From Janthinobacterium tructae (GTDB lineage Bacteria; Pseudomonadota; Gammaproteobacteria; Burkholderiales; Burkholderiaceae_D): DNA of 64,000 nucleotides. Positions 44,921 through 55,110 of the stretch are shown piece after piece; within the stretch, counting starts at the first letter, position 1; each line of letters begins with the position of its first letter. The notes beneath the pieces were generated by a model. It ran no database searches. It was given only the letters and a program-made list of their open reading frames with translations, and was not told the DNA's origin. The DNA is taken from assembly GCF_006517255.1 (NCBI RefSeq), contig NZ_CP041185.1, positions 3,410,001-3,474,000 of the forward strand, in the 5' to 3' direction. Made by a program: the position numbers and the translations under genes.

Positions 44921-46144
44921 ATGAGCATAGGTGGCACTTCCATCGAACAGGCATTGGCATCGCTGTCGGACATGACGGGCGGCATGGTTGCCATCGGCAA
45001 GGACGAACATGCGCAACGCATCGCCAGGGCGCAGGACTGCATGCGCGAGCAGGGCATCGCCGCGATCTACCTGAACGCGGGCGCCAACCTCACCTATTTC
45101 ACGGGTACCAAATGGTATGCCAGCGAACGCATGGTGGGCGCCATCCTGCCGGCCTGCGGCGAGATCGAATATATCGCCCCCGCCTTCGAGGAAAGCACCT
45201 TGACGGGCTTCATGCTCATCGAGGGCAAGGTCAATTGCTGGGAAGAGCATGAAAGCCCGTACCAGCTGTTCGTCGACGTGCTGGCGCGCATGGGGATTGC
45301 CCAGGATGCGGCTGCGCCGCCGCGCGTGGGTATCTGCGAAAGCGCCGCCTTCTTCATCTATGACGGCATCCGGCCGCTGGCTCCCGGCTACGCGCTGGAA
45401 AACGCACGCGCCGTCACGGCGTACTGCCGCAGCCGCAAGTCACTGGCGGAAATCGCCCTGATCCAGCGCGTGATGGACATGACCCTGGCCGTGCACGTGG
45501 CCACGGCCAGCATGCTGGTCGAAGGCATCACGACGGTGGAAGTGGAAGAATTCATCCAGCGCGCGCACCGCAAGGTGGGGGCGCCCCGCTCGTATTTTTG
45601 CATCGTGCTGTTCGGCGAAGCAACCGCCTATCCGCATGGCGTGAACTACGTGCAGACCCTGAAGGCGGGCGACACGGTGCTGATCGACACGGGTTGCCAG
45701 GTGATGAACTACATCTCCGACATCACGCGCACTTATGTGTTTGGTACGATCAGCGCGCGCCAGCGCAGCGTGTGGAACAGCGAAAAGGCGGCGCAGGCTG
45801 CGGCTTTCGCGGCCGCCCAGTTGGGCGTACCCTGCGGCGACGTGGACCGCGCCGCGCGCGTATCCCTGGAGGCAGACGGCTTTGGCCCCGGCTACAAGCT
45901 GCCGGGCCTGCCGCACCGCACCGGCCACGGCATCGGCCTCGATATCCACGAATGGCCTTACCTGGTGGGAAACGACACGACGCCGCTCGACGTGGGCATG
46001 TGCTTCTCGAACGAGCCGATGATCTGCATTCCCGGCGAATTCGGCATCCGCCACGAAGACCATTTCTACATGACGCAAGACGGTCCGCGCTGGTTCACGC
46101 AACCGGCGCACAGCATTGACGATCCGTTCGGGCTGCACGCCTAG
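44921..46144 (+). CDS. M24-family metallopeptidase (Xaa-Pro dipeptidase type)
   Basis: 407 residues. A creatinase-like N-terminal domain is followed by a pita-bread catalytic domain with the five metal ligands in order: Asp in VLIDTG, Asp in SDITRTY, His in TGHGIGLD, Glu in SNEPM and Glu in IRHEDHF. No signal peptide, so cytoplasmic. A GGAG-type RBS (AAAGGAG) is well placed before the ATG. It probably cleaves Xaa-Pro or related dipeptides. It stands alone between the argH terminator and a convergent chemoreceptor gene. Confidence 0.9.
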   Translation: MSIGGTSIEQALASLSDMTGGMVAIGKDEHAQRIARAQDCMREQGIAAIYLNAGANLTYFTGTKWYASERMVGAILPACGEIEYIAPAFEESTLTGFMLIEGKVNCWEEHESPYQLFVDVLARMGIAQDAAAPPRVGICESAAFFIYDGIRPLAPGYALENARAVTAYCRSRKSLAEIALIQRVMDMTLAVHVATASMLVEGITTVEVEEFIQRAHRKVGAPRSYFCIVLFGEATAYPHGVNYVQTLKAGDTVLIDTGCQVMNYISDITRTYVFGTISARQRSVWNSEKAAQAAAFAAAQLGVPCGDVDRAARVSLEADGFGPGYKLPGLPHRTGHGIGLDIHEWPYLVGNDTTPLDVGMCFSNEPMICIPGEFGIRHEDHFYMTQDGPRWFTQPAHSIDDPFGLHA

Positions 46145-46149
46145 GCAGC

Positions 46150-47721
46150 TTACCTCAACGCCAGCCGCCGTGGCGCCGGCATGGGGCTGATTGCCGGCGC
46201 GCCGTCCTGCGCCAGTTTGAACACGGCCAGCGCCACGCCCAGTTGCACGGCCTGCTCCTGCAGCGATTCGGCGGCCGCCGAGGCCTCTTCCACCAGCGCG
46301 GAGTTTTGCTGCGTCATCTGGTCCATGCTGCCGATGGCCACGCCGATATCGCCGATGCCGGCGCTCTGCGCCTGGCTGGCGGCGCTGATTTCGGCCATGA
46401 TGTCGGCCACCTTTTTCACCGAGTCGACGATCTGGCCCATGGTCAGCCCCGCCTCGTCGACCAGCTTCGAGCCGACATTCACCCTGTCCACCGAATCGCC
46501 GATCAATTGCTTGATCTCGCGCGCCGCAGCCGCGCTGCGCTGCGCCAGGTTGCGCACTTCGGATGCCACCACGGCAAAGCCGCGTCCCTGCTCGCCCGCG
46601 CGCGCCGCTTCCACGGCCGCATTCAAGGCCAGGATATTCGTCTGGAAGGCGATGCCGTCGATCACGCCGATGATGTCGACAATGCGTTTCGATGAGTCGT
46701 TGATCTCGCCCATGGTGGTGACCACCTGGCTGACCACTTGCCCGCCTTTCACGGCGACAGAAGACGCCGACACCACCAGTGCATGCGCCTGGCCCGCATT
46801 GGCTGCGTTGTCGCGCACGGTGCTTGTAAGGCTATCCATGCTGCGCGCCGTCTGATCCAGGCTGCCCGCCTGCGATTCCGTGCGCGCGGCCAGGTCCGCA
46901 TTGCCTTGCGCGATTTCCGCGCTGGCCACCTGGATGGTTTCGGCCGATGCCTTGATGCCGGACACCATGCCGGCCAGCCGGCCGCGCATCTCCTTCAGCG
47001 CCGCCAGCAAACTGGCCTGGTCGCCCGCTTCGGTGGCGATCTCCATCGAGAGGTCGCCATCGGCCACGGCGCGCGCGATCTGGCGCGCATATTCCGGTTC
47101 GCCGCCCAGCTGCTGCCAGATGGCGCGCACGACAAAGTGCGACACGGCCGCCAGGCAAACAATGACGGCCAGCGCCACGGCGATGCTGGTATTGAGGGCA
47201 TGACGCACATTCGCCGCGCTGCGCTCGATGCCCTGCTTGAATTGCGCTTGCGCCTGTTCGTTGGTCTTGGCCAGGTCCGTATTGAGCACCGCCAGCGCGC
47301 CCTGCATGCGCGACACGGTCGCTTGCGGGTCGCCCTCTTCCATTTCCAGCATGATGCGCGCCGCACTCATGGCCGGCGCATAGTAGGCGTCAAACTCCTT
47401 TGCCAGTTGCATGCCGTGCTCGCGCTGGCCGGGAATGGCGGCAAAGGCGGCCAGCTTGGCGCGCAGCTTGACGGCCTGGCCATCGACTTGCCCGATGCGC
47501 TCCTTGTCGCCTTCGCTGACGGCGTCGCGCAAGCCATCGCCGACGGCGGCCAGGTCCAGCGTCAGCGACTTGGCCATGTCGAGCACGGGATAGTCGGCGC
47601 TTTCGGTGGCGTGAATGGAATTGAGCGCGGCCGTAGACAGGTAGGCACTGACGGCCAGTCCCAGGCCGAAGATCACGGCCGAGACGACGGGCAGCGCCCA
47701 TATCTTGCGTTTGATGCTCAT
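46150..47721 (-). CDS. Methyl-accepting chemotaxis protein
   Basis: 523-residue transmembrane chemoreceptor. Helices lie at about residues 9-30 and 178-199 with a four-helix-bundle-type periplasmic sensor between them. A HAMP region follows (about 200-255), then the cytoplasmic signalling hairpin with the conserved tip [20 protein letters not shown] and methylation-type helices ([20 protein letters not shown]). It lies 61 bp after a PBP-like gene and a porin gene on the same strand, which suggests it senses what that pair handles. Confidence 0.95.
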   Translation of the reverse strand: MSIKRKIWALPVVSAVIFGLGLAVSAYLSTAALNSIHATESADYPVLDMAKSLTLDLAAVGDGLRDAVSEGDKERIGQVDGQAVKLRAKLAAFAAIPGQREHGMQLAKEFDAYYAPAMSAARIMLEMEEGDPQATVSRMQGALAVLNTDLAKTNEQAQAQFKQGIERSAANVRHALNTSIAVALAVIVCLAAVSHFVVRAIWQQLGGEPEYARQIARAVADGDLSMEIATEAGDQASLLAALKEMRGRLAGMVSGIKASAETIQVASAEIAQGNADLAARTESQAGSLDQTARSMDSLTSTVRDNAANAGQAHALVVSASSVAVKGGQVVSQVVTTMGEINDSSKRIVDIIGVIDGIAFQTNILALNAAVEAARAGEQGRGFAVVASEVRNLAQRSAAAAREIKQLIGDSVDRVNVGSKLVDEAGLTMGQIVDSVKKVADIMAEISAASQAQSAGIGDIGVAIGSMDQMTQQNSALVEEASAAAESLQEQAVQLGVALAVFKLAQDGAPAISPMPAPRRLALR

Positions 47722-47782
47722 TGCTGTCTCCTGATTCTGATGAATTATCGGGCCGCCGCATGGCGCGCGGCCCGAGCCGGCC

Positions 47783-48190
47783 TTAAGGCGCCGTCAGCAC
47801 TACTTTGACGCTGGCGTCGACGGCACTCTTTTCGATGTAGCCGATGGCTTTCGGATCGGCGGCCACGGCCTTTTTCACGTCGGCGCTATTGGCCACCTCT
47901 TTCGGCAAGGTCGCCTTGCCCGTGAAGACCAGCTTGGACCACAGGGCCTTCGCCTGCGACGGTTCCTTGTCCGTCACCTTCTTGTAGAACTCGGCGCGCA
48001 CGGTGGAGCCTTCAGGCTGGTCGATCGGCGTCATGGCCGTCGATTTACCGAGGAAGAACTGCGCCACCTGTTCATTCGTCATCGCGCCAGCGGCGCTTTT
48101 GGGATTGACCACCACGACCACTTCGGCCATGGCGGGAACGCTCATCGACAAGGCCAGCAAGGCAGCCATATGCAAAATAAATGGTTTCAT
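47783..48190 (-). CDS. Small periplasmic PstS-like ligand-binding protein
   Basis: 135 residues. The signal peptide [20 protein letters not shown] (cut after MAMA-like AMA) is followed by a one-lobe phosphate-binding-like domain: [43 protein letters not shown] and [10 protein letters not shown]. It is half the size of PstS. I chose the ATG at 48190, before the signal peptide. It follows the porin gene by 10 bp and precedes the chemoreceptor. It may deliver an anion signal to that receptor. Confidence 0.82.
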   Translation of the reverse strand: MKPFILHMAALLALSMSVPAMAEVVVVVNPKSAAGAMTNEQVAQFFLGKSTAMTPIDQPEGSTVRAEFYKKVTDKEPSQAKALWSKLVFTGKATLPKEVANSADVKKAVAADPKAIGYIEKSAVDASVKVVLTAP

Positions 48191-48200
48191 GCGGCGCTCC

Positions 48201-49466
48201 TTAGAAAACGAAATCGATGGCGGCAGCCACCACCGTGACGGGGCCGCTGAAACCCGGCTTGGCTTGCACGAACAGGCCCTGGCCATTCTTCGGCTTGATG
48301 CGGTCGATCTGCACCTTCAAGGCGGCCGAACGGTGGAAGTCCCAGCGCACGCCGATGCTGTCCGTCGATTGCTCCAGCTGGTTGCGCGTGTTGGCCATGG
48401 TATTGACGCCGGCCGACAGTGCGCGCAGGGTCGGCGTGCAGGCGGCTGGATAACCGGCCGGGCAGGCAGCCGGCACGGTGTTATTCACGCGATCATCGGC
48501 CTTCAGGCTGGCATGGCTGTAGTACGGCAAAAAGGCGCCGATGCGGTAGCCGCCCATCACGTACCACGAGGTGCTGTCGCTGATATAGCTGTCCGTCTTG
48601 CGCTTGGCATACTCGGACTGCACCAGGACATTGTTCCAGTCCAGGCCCAGGCCCACGGACGTGAAGGACGCCTTCTTGTCCTTGACTTCCAGCGCATCAG
48701 CCAGGGCGCCCAGCTGGGCGATCCGGTAGCCGCTGCCGGCTGCGCGCAAGCTGCCCATCAAGGTATTCAAGCTGGGCGAATCATTGATCGTCAGCTTGGT
48801 CTCGGCACGGCCGAAACGCACGGTGACGGGACCATGTTCGGCCACCATGTTCAGCGCAACGATGGACTTGCCTTCCACATGCACGGTCGAATCGGGTCCC
48901 GTTGCCAGGGTGGCCTTGGTGCGGCCCAGCGCCAGCTGCGTGGTGATGCTGGTGTCGCCCAAGCTGAACTGGTAAGTGCCATCGATGCCATCGATGCTGT
49001 TGAGGGGCACCTGCGAATACATTTCGCCCGGTGGGCGCAGCATGGTGTTGGCATAGCCCACGTTACGGTAATCGGAAATCATGAAGACGGGCAGACCCAT
49101 GCGGCCAACGCGCACGCTGAAGCTGTCCGACACCTTGGCCTTGGCGAAGGCCCATGCCAGCTCGGCGCCGAAATCATCTTCGCCGTCCTTGCGCGCCAGG
49201 CCTTGCACGGTGGCCGACAACCAGGGATTGACGGTGACATTGGCCTGCAATCCCAGGTTCGAATCGACGCCCGTACGGGCTGTCCGAGCGGCGCCGGCAG
49301 CCTGGTTCGGACGCGCGAACTGCGCCTTGTCGGTATCGGCCACAGTCAGCGCGGCCGTGCCGAAACCGCTGATCTTGACGGTCGGGCCGCTGGCGGCATC
49401 TTCAGCGTAGGCATGGCTGATGGCCAGGGGCATGGCCAGCAGGAAAATCAGGACGTGTTTATTCAT
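48201..49466 (-). CDS. Outer membrane porin
   Basis: 421 residues. The signal peptide MNKHVLIFLLAMPLAISHAY (cut after AYA) is followed by a beta-barrel with alternating aromatic/polar strands (VKISGFGTAALTVADTDKAQ, WLSATVQGLARKDGEDDF, VRVGRMGLPVFM) ending in Phe (AAIDFVF), as outer membrane proteins do. It resembles porins paired with PBP-like genes rather than classic trimeric Burkholderiales porins. First gene of a three-gene operon with a PstS-like protein and a chemoreceptor. Confidence 0.85.
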   Translation of the reverse strand: MNKHVLIFLLAMPLAISHAYAEDAASGPTVKISGFGTAALTVADTDKAQFARPNQAAGAARTARTGVDSNLGLQANVTVNPWLSATVQGLARKDGEDDFGAELAWAFAKAKVSDSFSVRVGRMGLPVFMISDYRNVGYANTMLRPPGEMYSQVPLNSIDGIDGTYQFSLGDTSITTQLALGRTKATLATGPDSTVHVEGKSIVALNMVAEHGPVTVRFGRAETKLTINDSPSLNTLMGSLRAAGSGYRIAQLGALADALEVKDKKASFTSVGLGLDWNNVLVQSEYAKRKTDSYISDSTSWYVMGGYRIGAFLPYYSHASLKADDRVNNTVPAACPAGYPAACTPTLRALSAGVNTMANTRNQLEQSTDSIGVRWDFHRSAALKVQIDRIKPKNGQGLFVQAKPGFSGPVTVVAAAIDFVF

Positions 49467-49855
49467 AGTAATTAAATACCCGTAGCGGTGAACGTTAATC
49501 GTGGAGTTGGGCTCGAGGTCGATGGTTCACCGGCCATAACAGGCCGGGTCCTTTTTTGCGCCGCCGTCGCCTTGCATGGCGTGAATGACGGTGTGACCAG
49601 TGAGTAGAACCATGCTACAGAGAAAAAGTCTGCTTTGAAAAGTTTTCCTAAGGCAATTACCGATTTTGCCATTTTTCATGGAAAAAACATGGTTTCTAGA
49701 GGATTTTATCTAATGAGCAGACGGGAAAAACCACACTTTCGGTATACTTTTCATACACTTATGGATAATTCAAGACAAAAATAACTCGGATAAAAAAAGC
49801 GCCACCCGCGCAAAGATCGCGGATGGCGCCGGTCGATGCCGTGCTGCGAAAACGC
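49467..49855. other. Gene-free region between paaZ and the porin operon
   Basis: 389 bp. It holds the paaZ terminator at its right end and an AT-rich stretch (about 49640-49790) that must contain the porin promoter; I cannot pick a confident -35/-10 pair. A 66-codon minus-strand frame here has no RBS and no protein-like features. Confidence 0.6.
49792..49830 (-). terminator. Rho-independent terminator of the paa operon (after paaZ)
   Basis: Stem GGCGCCATCCGCG / CGCGGGTGGCGC (49818-49830 with 49799-49810) with a 7-nt loop, followed on the minus strand by seven T. It ends 25 bp after the paaZ stop. Confidence 0.9.
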
Positions 49856-51907
49856 TTACTCGCGCTTCGACACCAGGGTCAGAATGTCGTAGCTGGCTAC
49901 CAGTTCCTCGTTCTGGTTGGTCACCTGCACGTCCCACGCCACCACGCCCTGGCCCACGCCAAAGACGTCCTTGCGGTTACGGTCGACCTTGCGCTTGCAG
50001 GTCAGGCGCGCGCGGATGGTGTCGCCGATGGCGACGGGGGCGACGAAACGCAGGTTGTCCAGGCCATAGTTGGCCAGCACTGGACCGACGCCAGGCGAGA
50101 CGAACAGGCCGGCGGCGGCCGACAGCACGAAGTAGCCGTGGGCGATGCGCTTGCCGAACTGCGACTCTTTCGCCGCGATTTCATCGAAGTGCATGTAGAA
50201 GAAATCGCCCGAGATGCCGCCAAAGGCGACGATGTCCGCTTCGCTGACAGTGCGGCGGTGCGTGAGCAGCGAATCGCCCGTCTTCAGGTCCTCGAAGTGC
50301 TTGCGGAACGGATGGATCGGGCTTTCGTTGACATCCGCGCCGCGCACGTATTCGCCCGTGATCGCCGCCAGCATGGTCGGCGAACCTTGCACAGCCGCCC
50401 GTTGCAGGTAGTGGCGCACGGCGCGCACGCCGCCCAGCTCCTCGCCGCCGCCCGCGCGGCCAGGGCCGCCGTGCTTCAGTTGCGGCAGGGGCGAGCCATG
50501 GCCCGTCGAATCGACGGAGGCCACGCGCTCGAGCACATGCACGCGGCCATGCGTGGCCGCCACTTGCGGCACCACGCGCGCGGCGATCTTCGGATCGCGC
50601 GTCACCAGAGTGCTCACCAGGCTGCCCTTGCCGCGCGCGGCCAGGGCCAGCGCTTCATCGATATCCTTGTAGCCCATCATGGTGCTGACGGGGCCGAACG
50701 CTTCCACGTCATGCACGGCGTCGTTGCCGAAGGCGTCGCGGCACAGCAGCAGGGTCGGCGAGAAGAAGCTGCCATCCTGTGCCCCATCACCCAGGGGACT
50801 GAAACCGTCGGCCGCGCCGAACACCACCTCGTTACCCTGCGACAGGGTGGCAACCCGCTCCGCCACATCGCTTTGCTGTTCCTTCGATGCCAGCGCGCCC
50901 ATGCGCACGCCTTCGATGGACGGGTCGCCCACCACCACCTTGGCCAGGCGCTCGCGCAAGCGCGTGCCGACGGCATCCATCAGGTGCTCGGGTACGATGA
51001 TGCGGCGAATCGCCGTGCACTTCTGGCCCGACTTGCCCGTCATTTCGCGCACCACTTCCTTGACGAACAGATCGAACTCCACATCGTCGGGCGTGACGTC
51101 CGGCGCCAGGATGGCGCAGTTGAGCGAATCGGCTTCGCCGTTGAAGGGTACGGACTGGGCGATCAGGTTCGGATTGGTGCGCAGCTTGGCGGCCGTGGCG
51201 GCCGAGCCTGTAAACGTGACGAAATCCTGGCCATTCAAACGGTCCAGCAAGTCGCCCGTGGAACCGATCACCAGTTGCAAACTGCCAGCCGGCAGCAAGC
51301 CCGATTCATGCATCATGCGCACGACCGCCTGCGTCAGGTAGCTCGTCGCCGTGGCCGGCTTGGCGATGCATGGCATGGCCGCCAGGAAGCTTGGCGCAAA
51401 TTTTTCCAGCAGACCCCAGATGGGGAAATTGAATGCGTTGATGTGCACGGCCAGGCCGCCGCGCGGCACCAGGATGTGCGTGCCGGCGAAGCCGCCTTTT
51501 TTACCCAGCGCGATGGCCGGGCCTTCGTGCAGCACGTTCGACGACGGCAGCTCGTTGCTGCCCATGCTGGCGTAGGCGAACAGGGTGCCGGTGCCGCCTT
51601 CGATATCGACCCAGCTATCGGCGCGCGTGGCACCCGACAGGTGCGAGATCGCATACAGCTCTTCCTTGCGCTCGACCAGGTACAGGGCCAACGCCTTGAG
51701 GCGCGCGGCGCGCTGCTGGAAGTCCAGCGCCATCAGGCCCGGCACGCCCGTCTTGCGCGCATACGTGACGGCCTCGTCGAAGTCGATCTTCTCGGCATGC
51801 GTGTGATAGATGACGCGGTTGTTCAAGGCGCTATGCAGGGGCACGGCGGCGCTTTCGCCCAGCCAGCGGCCGGCGATCAGGCTTTGCAGGGTAGATATGT
51901 GAGCCAT
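49856..51907 (-). CDS. paaZ: PaaZ: bifunctional aldehyde dehydrogenase / oxepin-CoA hydrolase
   Basis: Ring-opening enzyme of aerobic phenylacetate breakdown. It has 683 residues. The ALDH domain (1 to about 520) has Glu257 and the catalytic Cys297 in [12 protein letters not shown]. The C-terminal MaoC hotdog domain has [10 protein letters not shown] with the catalytic Asp/His. It hydrolyses oxepin-CoA and oxidises the aldehyde formed. The ATG at 51907 starts the conserved region ([10 protein letters not shown]). It is separated from paaY by 95 bp that carry a REP-like hairpin, and ends at a strong terminator. Confidence 0.96.
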   Translation of the reverse strand: MAHISTLQSLIAGRWLGESAAVPLHSALNNRVIYHTHAEKIDFDEAVTYARKTGVPGLMALDFQQRAARLKALALYLVERKEELYAISHLSGATRADSWVDIEGGTGTLFAYASMGSNELPSSNVLHEGPAIALGKKGGFAGTHILVPRGGLAVHINAFNFPIWGLLEKFAPSFLAAMPCIAKPATATSYLTQAVVRMMHESGLLPAGSLQLVIGSTGDLLDRLNGQDFVTFTGSAATAAKLRTNPNLIAQSVPFNGEADSLNCAILAPDVTPDDVEFDLFVKEVVREMTGKSGQKCTAIRRIIVPEHLMDAVGTRLRERLAKVVVGDPSIEGVRMGALASKEQQSDVAERVATLSQGNEVVFGAADGFSPLGDGAQDGSFFSPTLLLCRDAFGNDAVHDVEAFGPVSTMMGYKDIDEALALAARGKGSLVSTLVTRDPKIAARVVPQVAATHGRVHVLERVASVDSTGHGSPLPQLKHGGPGRAGGGEELGGVRAVRHYLQRAAVQGSPTMLAAITGEYVRGADVNESPIHPFRKHFEDLKTGDSLLTHRRTVSEADIVAFGGISGDFFYMHFDEIAAKESQFGKRIAHGYFVLSAAAGLFVSPGVGPVLANYGLDNLRFVAPVAIGDTIRARLTCKRKVDRNRKDVFGVGQGVVAWDVQVTNQNEELVASYDILTLVSKRE

Positions 51908-51948
51908 GTGGTTTCTCCGTAAAACGAGGGTGTTGGTGACGTTGGTGT

Positions 51949-51992
51949 GGTGTCGGATTACGCGGGGTGCTGCCCCGCTAATCCGACCTACG
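51949..51992. repeat. Third copy of the REP-like hairpin, between paaY and paaZ
   Basis: GTCGGATTA (51952-51960) pairs with TAATCCGAC (51979-51987). Inside, GCGGGG pairs with CCCCGC around GTGCTG, making a strong hairpin. The CCTACG tail and orientation match the second copy near kdpC. In the paa transcript it would form an intergenic stem-loop. Confidence 0.75.
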
Positions 51993-52002
51993 CCCATATT
52001 GT

Positions 52003-52617
52003 TTATTGCGCTGCGGCGTTCTTGTGCAAGTGCAGCGGCAAGGCGGATTCAAAATTGAGACGCTGGCGGTTCGCCTCGACTTGCGTCAGGGCGTCCACTT
52101 CGCGCATCGTCTGCATCGAGCGCACGGCCAGTTCGTGGTACTGGCCCGTGCCCGAGCTTTTCCATTTGATTTCATCGTCGGTGAGCGACCGTATCACCTT
52201 GGCGGGCGTGCCCACCACCATGCTGCGCGGCGCGACGATCATGCCCGCCTTGACGAAACTCATGGCCGCGACGATGGATTCCTCGCCGATGATGGCGTTG
52301 TCCATCACCACAGCGTTCATGCCAACCAGCGCATTGCGGCCGATGCGGCAGCCATGCAGCACGGCGCCATGGCCGATATGGCCGTCGACTTCGACCACCG
52401 TGTCGCAGCCGGGGAAACCGTGCATGACGCAGGTATCCTGCAGATTGGCGCCCTCTTCCAGGATCAATCGGCCGAAGTCGCCGCGGATCGAGGCCAGCGG
52501 ACCGATATAGCAGCGCGGGCCGACGATCACGTCGCCGATCAAGACTGCGCTCGGATGCACATAGGCGCTGGGGTGGACGACGGGGGTGACGCCGTTGATT
52601 TCGTAGACTTTGACCAT
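52003..52617 (-). CDS. paaY: PaaY: hexapeptide-repeat thioesterase/carbonic-anhydrase-like protein
   Basis: 204 residues with a left-handed beta-helix of hexapeptide repeats ([40 protein letters not shown]) and the His ligands of gamma-carbonic-anhydrase-like folds. This is the PaaY family, reported as a thioesterase that relieves dead-end CoA esters of phenylacetate degradation. A C-terminal helix follows. It lies 9 bp after livF and upstream of paaZ, part of the paa transcription unit. Confidence 0.93.
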   Translation of the reverse strand: MVKVYEINGVTPVVHPSAYVHPSAVLIGDVIVGPRCYIGPLASIRGDFGRLILEEGANLQDTCVMHGFPGCDTVVEVDGHIGHGAVLHGCRIGRNALVGMNAVVMDNAIIGEESIVAAMSFVKAGMIVAPRSMVVGTPAKVIRSLTDDEIKWKSSGTGQYHELAVRSMQTMREVDALTQVEANRQRLNFESALPLHLHKNAAAQ

Positions 52618-52626
52618 ACAGACTCC

Positions 52627-53361
52627 TTACATGCCCAGATAGGCGCTTTGTACCTGCTCGTTATGCAGCAATTCGGGACCGGGGCCGGACAGCGTAATGG
52701 CGCCCGTCTCGATCACATAGCCCACGTCCGCGATCGACAGGGCGGCGTGCGCGTTCTGCTCGACGAGGAAGATGGTGATGCCCTGGTCGCGCAGCTCGGC
52801 GACGATGCGGAAGATTTCCGCGATCAGGAGCGGCGCCAGGCCCATGCTGGGCTCATCGAGCAGCAGCAGTTGCGGACGGCCCATCAGCGCGCGCGCCATG
52901 GCCAGCATCTGCTGCTGTCCACCGGACAAGGTCCCGGCCAGCAGCAGGCGCTTTTCCTTCAGGATGGGGAACAGCCCATACATGCGCTCCATGTCGCCGG
53001 CCACGTCCTGCGCGGGGCGCGTAAAGGCGCCCAGGCGCAGATTGTCTTCCACCGTCATGGGGCCGAACACCTGGCGCCCTTCCGGCACCTGGCAAATACC
53101 GGCGCGCACGCGCCTGTCGGCGCTCATGCGGCTGACGTCCTGGCCGGCGAAGGCGATGCTGCCCGCGCTGATCGGCTGCACGCCGGAGATCGCCCGCAGC
53201 AGGGTCGTCTTGCCGGCGCCATTCGCGCCCACCAGTGCCACCAGTTGCCCCTGCCGTACCTGCAGGTCGATGCCGTGCAGGGCCTGGATGCGGCCGTAAT
53301 GGCTGGTCAGGCCAGCGATATCGAGCACCAGCGGAGTTTGAGGTTTTTCCATCTTCATCAT
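52627..53361 (-). CDS. livF: Liv-type ABC transporter ATP-binding protein (LivF)
   Basis: 244-residue ATPase of the branched-chain amino acid (HAAT) importer family. Walker A GANGAGKTTLLRAI, signature LSGGQQQMLAMARAL and Walker B LLLLDEPSMGLAPLL are intact, and the short LivF length fits. It overlaps livG by 4 nt. Because it sits inside the paa operon, phenylacetate is the likely substrate. Confidence 0.95.
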   Translation of the reverse strand: MMKMEKPQTPLVLDIAGLTSHYGRIQALHGIDLQVRQGQLVALVGANGAGKTTLLRAISGVQPISAGSIAFAGQDVSRMSADRRVRAGICQVPEGRQVFGPMTVEDNLRLGAFTRPAQDVAGDMERMYGLFPILKEKRLLLAGTLSGGQQQMLAMARALMGRPQLLLLDEPSMGLAPLLIAEIFRIVAELRDQGITIFLVEQNAHAALSIADVGYVIETGAITLSGPGPELLHNEQVQSAYLGM

Positions 53362-54113
53362 GCCGCCACTCCCAGATACGCGGCCACTACGTCGGGGTTG
53401 GCGCGCACTTCGGCGGCGGTTCCCTCGGCCAGCTTCTTGCCATAGTCGAGCACCAGGATATGGTCCGACAGATTCATCACCAGTTTCATGTCATGCTCGA
53501 CCAGCACCACCGTCACGCCCGATTGCGCCACCTTGCGTATCAAGGCTTCGATTTCGCCCGTCTCGGTATGGTTCAGACCCGCCGCCGGCTCATCGAGCAG
53601 CAGCACCTTCGGTTTGGCCGCCAGCGCACGCGCGATTTCCAGGCGTTTCAAGGCGCCATACGACATCTGCCCCGCCTCGTCGTCGATATGCCGACCCACG
53701 CCGACAAACTCCATCAGGCCCGCCGCCTCGTCGCGGCAGGCCGCGTCGGCACGGCGCACGGACGGCAAACGCAGCATGGAGGCGAACAGGTTCTGGTTCA
53801 GGCGCAGGTGCGCACCCACCATCACGTTATCGATGGCCGTCATGTTCATGCACACCTGCAGGTTCTGGAAGGTGCGGCTCATGCCACGCCGCGCCAGCGC
53901 ATCGGGCGGCATGGCGGCCACGTTTTCGCCATTGAGCAAAATCTCGCCCCGGGTCGGCGTGTACACACCGGTGATCAGATTGAACAGAGTCGTCTTGCCG
54001 GCACCGTTCGGCCCGATCACGGAGTGGATATTGCCTTCCTTGACGGTGAAGCTCACGTCCTGCACCGCATGCACGCCGCCGAAGCTCTTGCTCAGATTGT
54101 TAATCGTCAGCAT
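53358..54113 (-). CDS. livG: Liv-type ABC transporter ATP-binding protein (LivG)
   Basis: 251 residues. Walker A GPNGAGKTTLFNLITG, RTFQNLQVCMNMT (LivG-typical), signature MSYGALKRLEIARAL (variant of LSGG) and Walker B VLLLDEPAAGLNHTE, ending in the LivG-type GxPxVVxAYLG (NPDVVAAYLG). One base separates it from livM. Member of the five-gene importer set embedded in the paa cluster. Confidence 0.95.
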   Translation of the reverse strand: MLTINNLSKSFGGVHAVQDVSFTVKEGNIHSVIGPNGAGKTTLFNLITGVYTPTRGEILLNGENVAAMPPDALARRGMSRTFQNLQVCMNMTAIDNVMVGAHLRLNQNLFASMLRLPSVRRADAACRDEAAGLMEFVGVGRHIDDEAGQMSYGALKRLEIARALAAKPKVLLLDEPAAGLNHTETGEIEALIRKVAQSGVTVVLVEHDMKLVMNLSDHILVLDYGKKLAEGTAAEVRANPDVVAAYLGVAA

Positions 54114-54114
54114 C

Positions 54115-55110
54115 TCACACCTCCTGTGCCGGTGGTTTATTTGATGCGGCGGGCGCCTTGGGCACCCCTGCCCGCTTGCGCGAACGGCTGGCCAGGCTCG
54201 GTACGAGACCCTTGGGCATGAAGATCATGGTCGCCATCAGGATCACGCCGAACACCACCGTTTCCCAGCCTTCAAAACTGGACAACAGTTGCGGCAGGAT
54301 CGTCAGCAGGGCCGCACCGATGATGGAGCCGAAGATCGATGCCATGCCGCCCACCACCACCATCGTTACCAGCTCGATCGAGTGGAAGAAGCCGGCCAGG
54401 TTGGGGGTGATAAAACCGATGTAATGGGCGCTGATGCTGCCCGCGATACTGGCAATGACGGCCGACAGCACGAACACGCGCACCTTGAAGCGGGTCGTAT
54501 CGACGCCGACCACGCGGGCCGCCACTTCCGAACCGTGGATCGCCTGCAGCGCGCGGCCGACGGGCGAATCGATCAGGTTCAGCGCCAGCCAGGTGACGAG
54601 CAACAGCAGCACGGCGCACACCAGGTACCACGATTTTTCACCGGCGATTTCCAGTCCGGCGACACTGAAGGTAGACACGCCGATGCCATCGGGGCCGCCC
54701 GTCCATTGCGTCTCGTTGTTGATGACGATGGAAATGATGATGCCCAGGCCCAGGGTGGCCATGGCCAGGGTATGGCCCTTGAGCTTCAACACGGGGCGGG
54801 CCAGCAGCAGCGCCAGCAAACCCGTGGCGACGGCGCCGGCGGCCAGGGCAGCGAGCGGCGGCCAGTTGTAGTGCGTGGTCAGCACGGCCGACGCATAGGC
54901 GCCCAGGCCATAGAAACCCGCGTGGCCCAGGCTGATCTGGCCCGTGTAGCCCATCAACAGGTTCAGGCCGATGACGACGATGGCGTTCAGGGCGATGCGG
55001 ATCGCCACGTCATAGTAGAACGCATTGCTGAGGAACAGCGGCAGGATGGCCAGCACCAGGGCCAGCACCAGCAAGCCGCCGTGGCGCGAGCGTGTGAAAA
55101 AGTTGGTCAT
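54115..55110 (-). CDS. livM: Liv-type ABC transporter permease (LivM)
   Basis: 331 residues with about nine to ten membrane helices. Family motifs include ALNAIVVIGLNLLMGYTGQI, SLGHAGFYGLGAYASA and the cytoplasmic loop SPVGRALQAIHGSEVAARVV that contacts the ATPases. It overlaps livH by 4 nt. The polar C-terminal tail (KRAGVPKAPAASNKPPAQEV) is longer than usual. Confidence 0.95.
   Translation of the reverse strand: MTNFFTRSRHGGLLVLALVLAILPLFLSNAFYYDVAIRIALNAIVVIGLNLLMGYTGQISLGHAGFYGLGAYASAVLTTHYNWPPLAALAAGAVATGLLALLLARPVLKLKGHTLAMATLGLGIIISIVINNETQWTGGPDGIGVSTFSVAGLEIAGEKSWYLVCAVLLLLVTWLALNLIDSPVGRALQAIHGSEVAARVVGVDTTRFKVRVFVLSAVIASIAGSISAHYIGFITPNLAGFFHSIELVTMVVVGGMASIFGSIIGAALLTILPQLLSSFEGWETVVFGVILMATMIFMPKGLVPSLASRSRKRAGVPKAPAASNKPPAQEV

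Noticed and set aside
44921..46144. M24 peptidase as part of the cyanophycin system
   Set aside because: It stands alone behind the argH terminator, 2.6 kb from the YfcC gene, and M24 enzymes act on Xaa-Pro bonds rather than beta-Asp-Arg.
46150..47721. Idea that the chemoreceptor belongs with the M24 peptidase gene
   Set aside because: The genes converge with 5 bp between stops, so they are separate units. The receptor groups with the porin and PstS-like genes instead.
49472..49672. 66-codon minus-strand ORF upstream of the porin
   Set aside because: No RBS, no domain, and it covers the AT-rich region that must hold the porin promoter.
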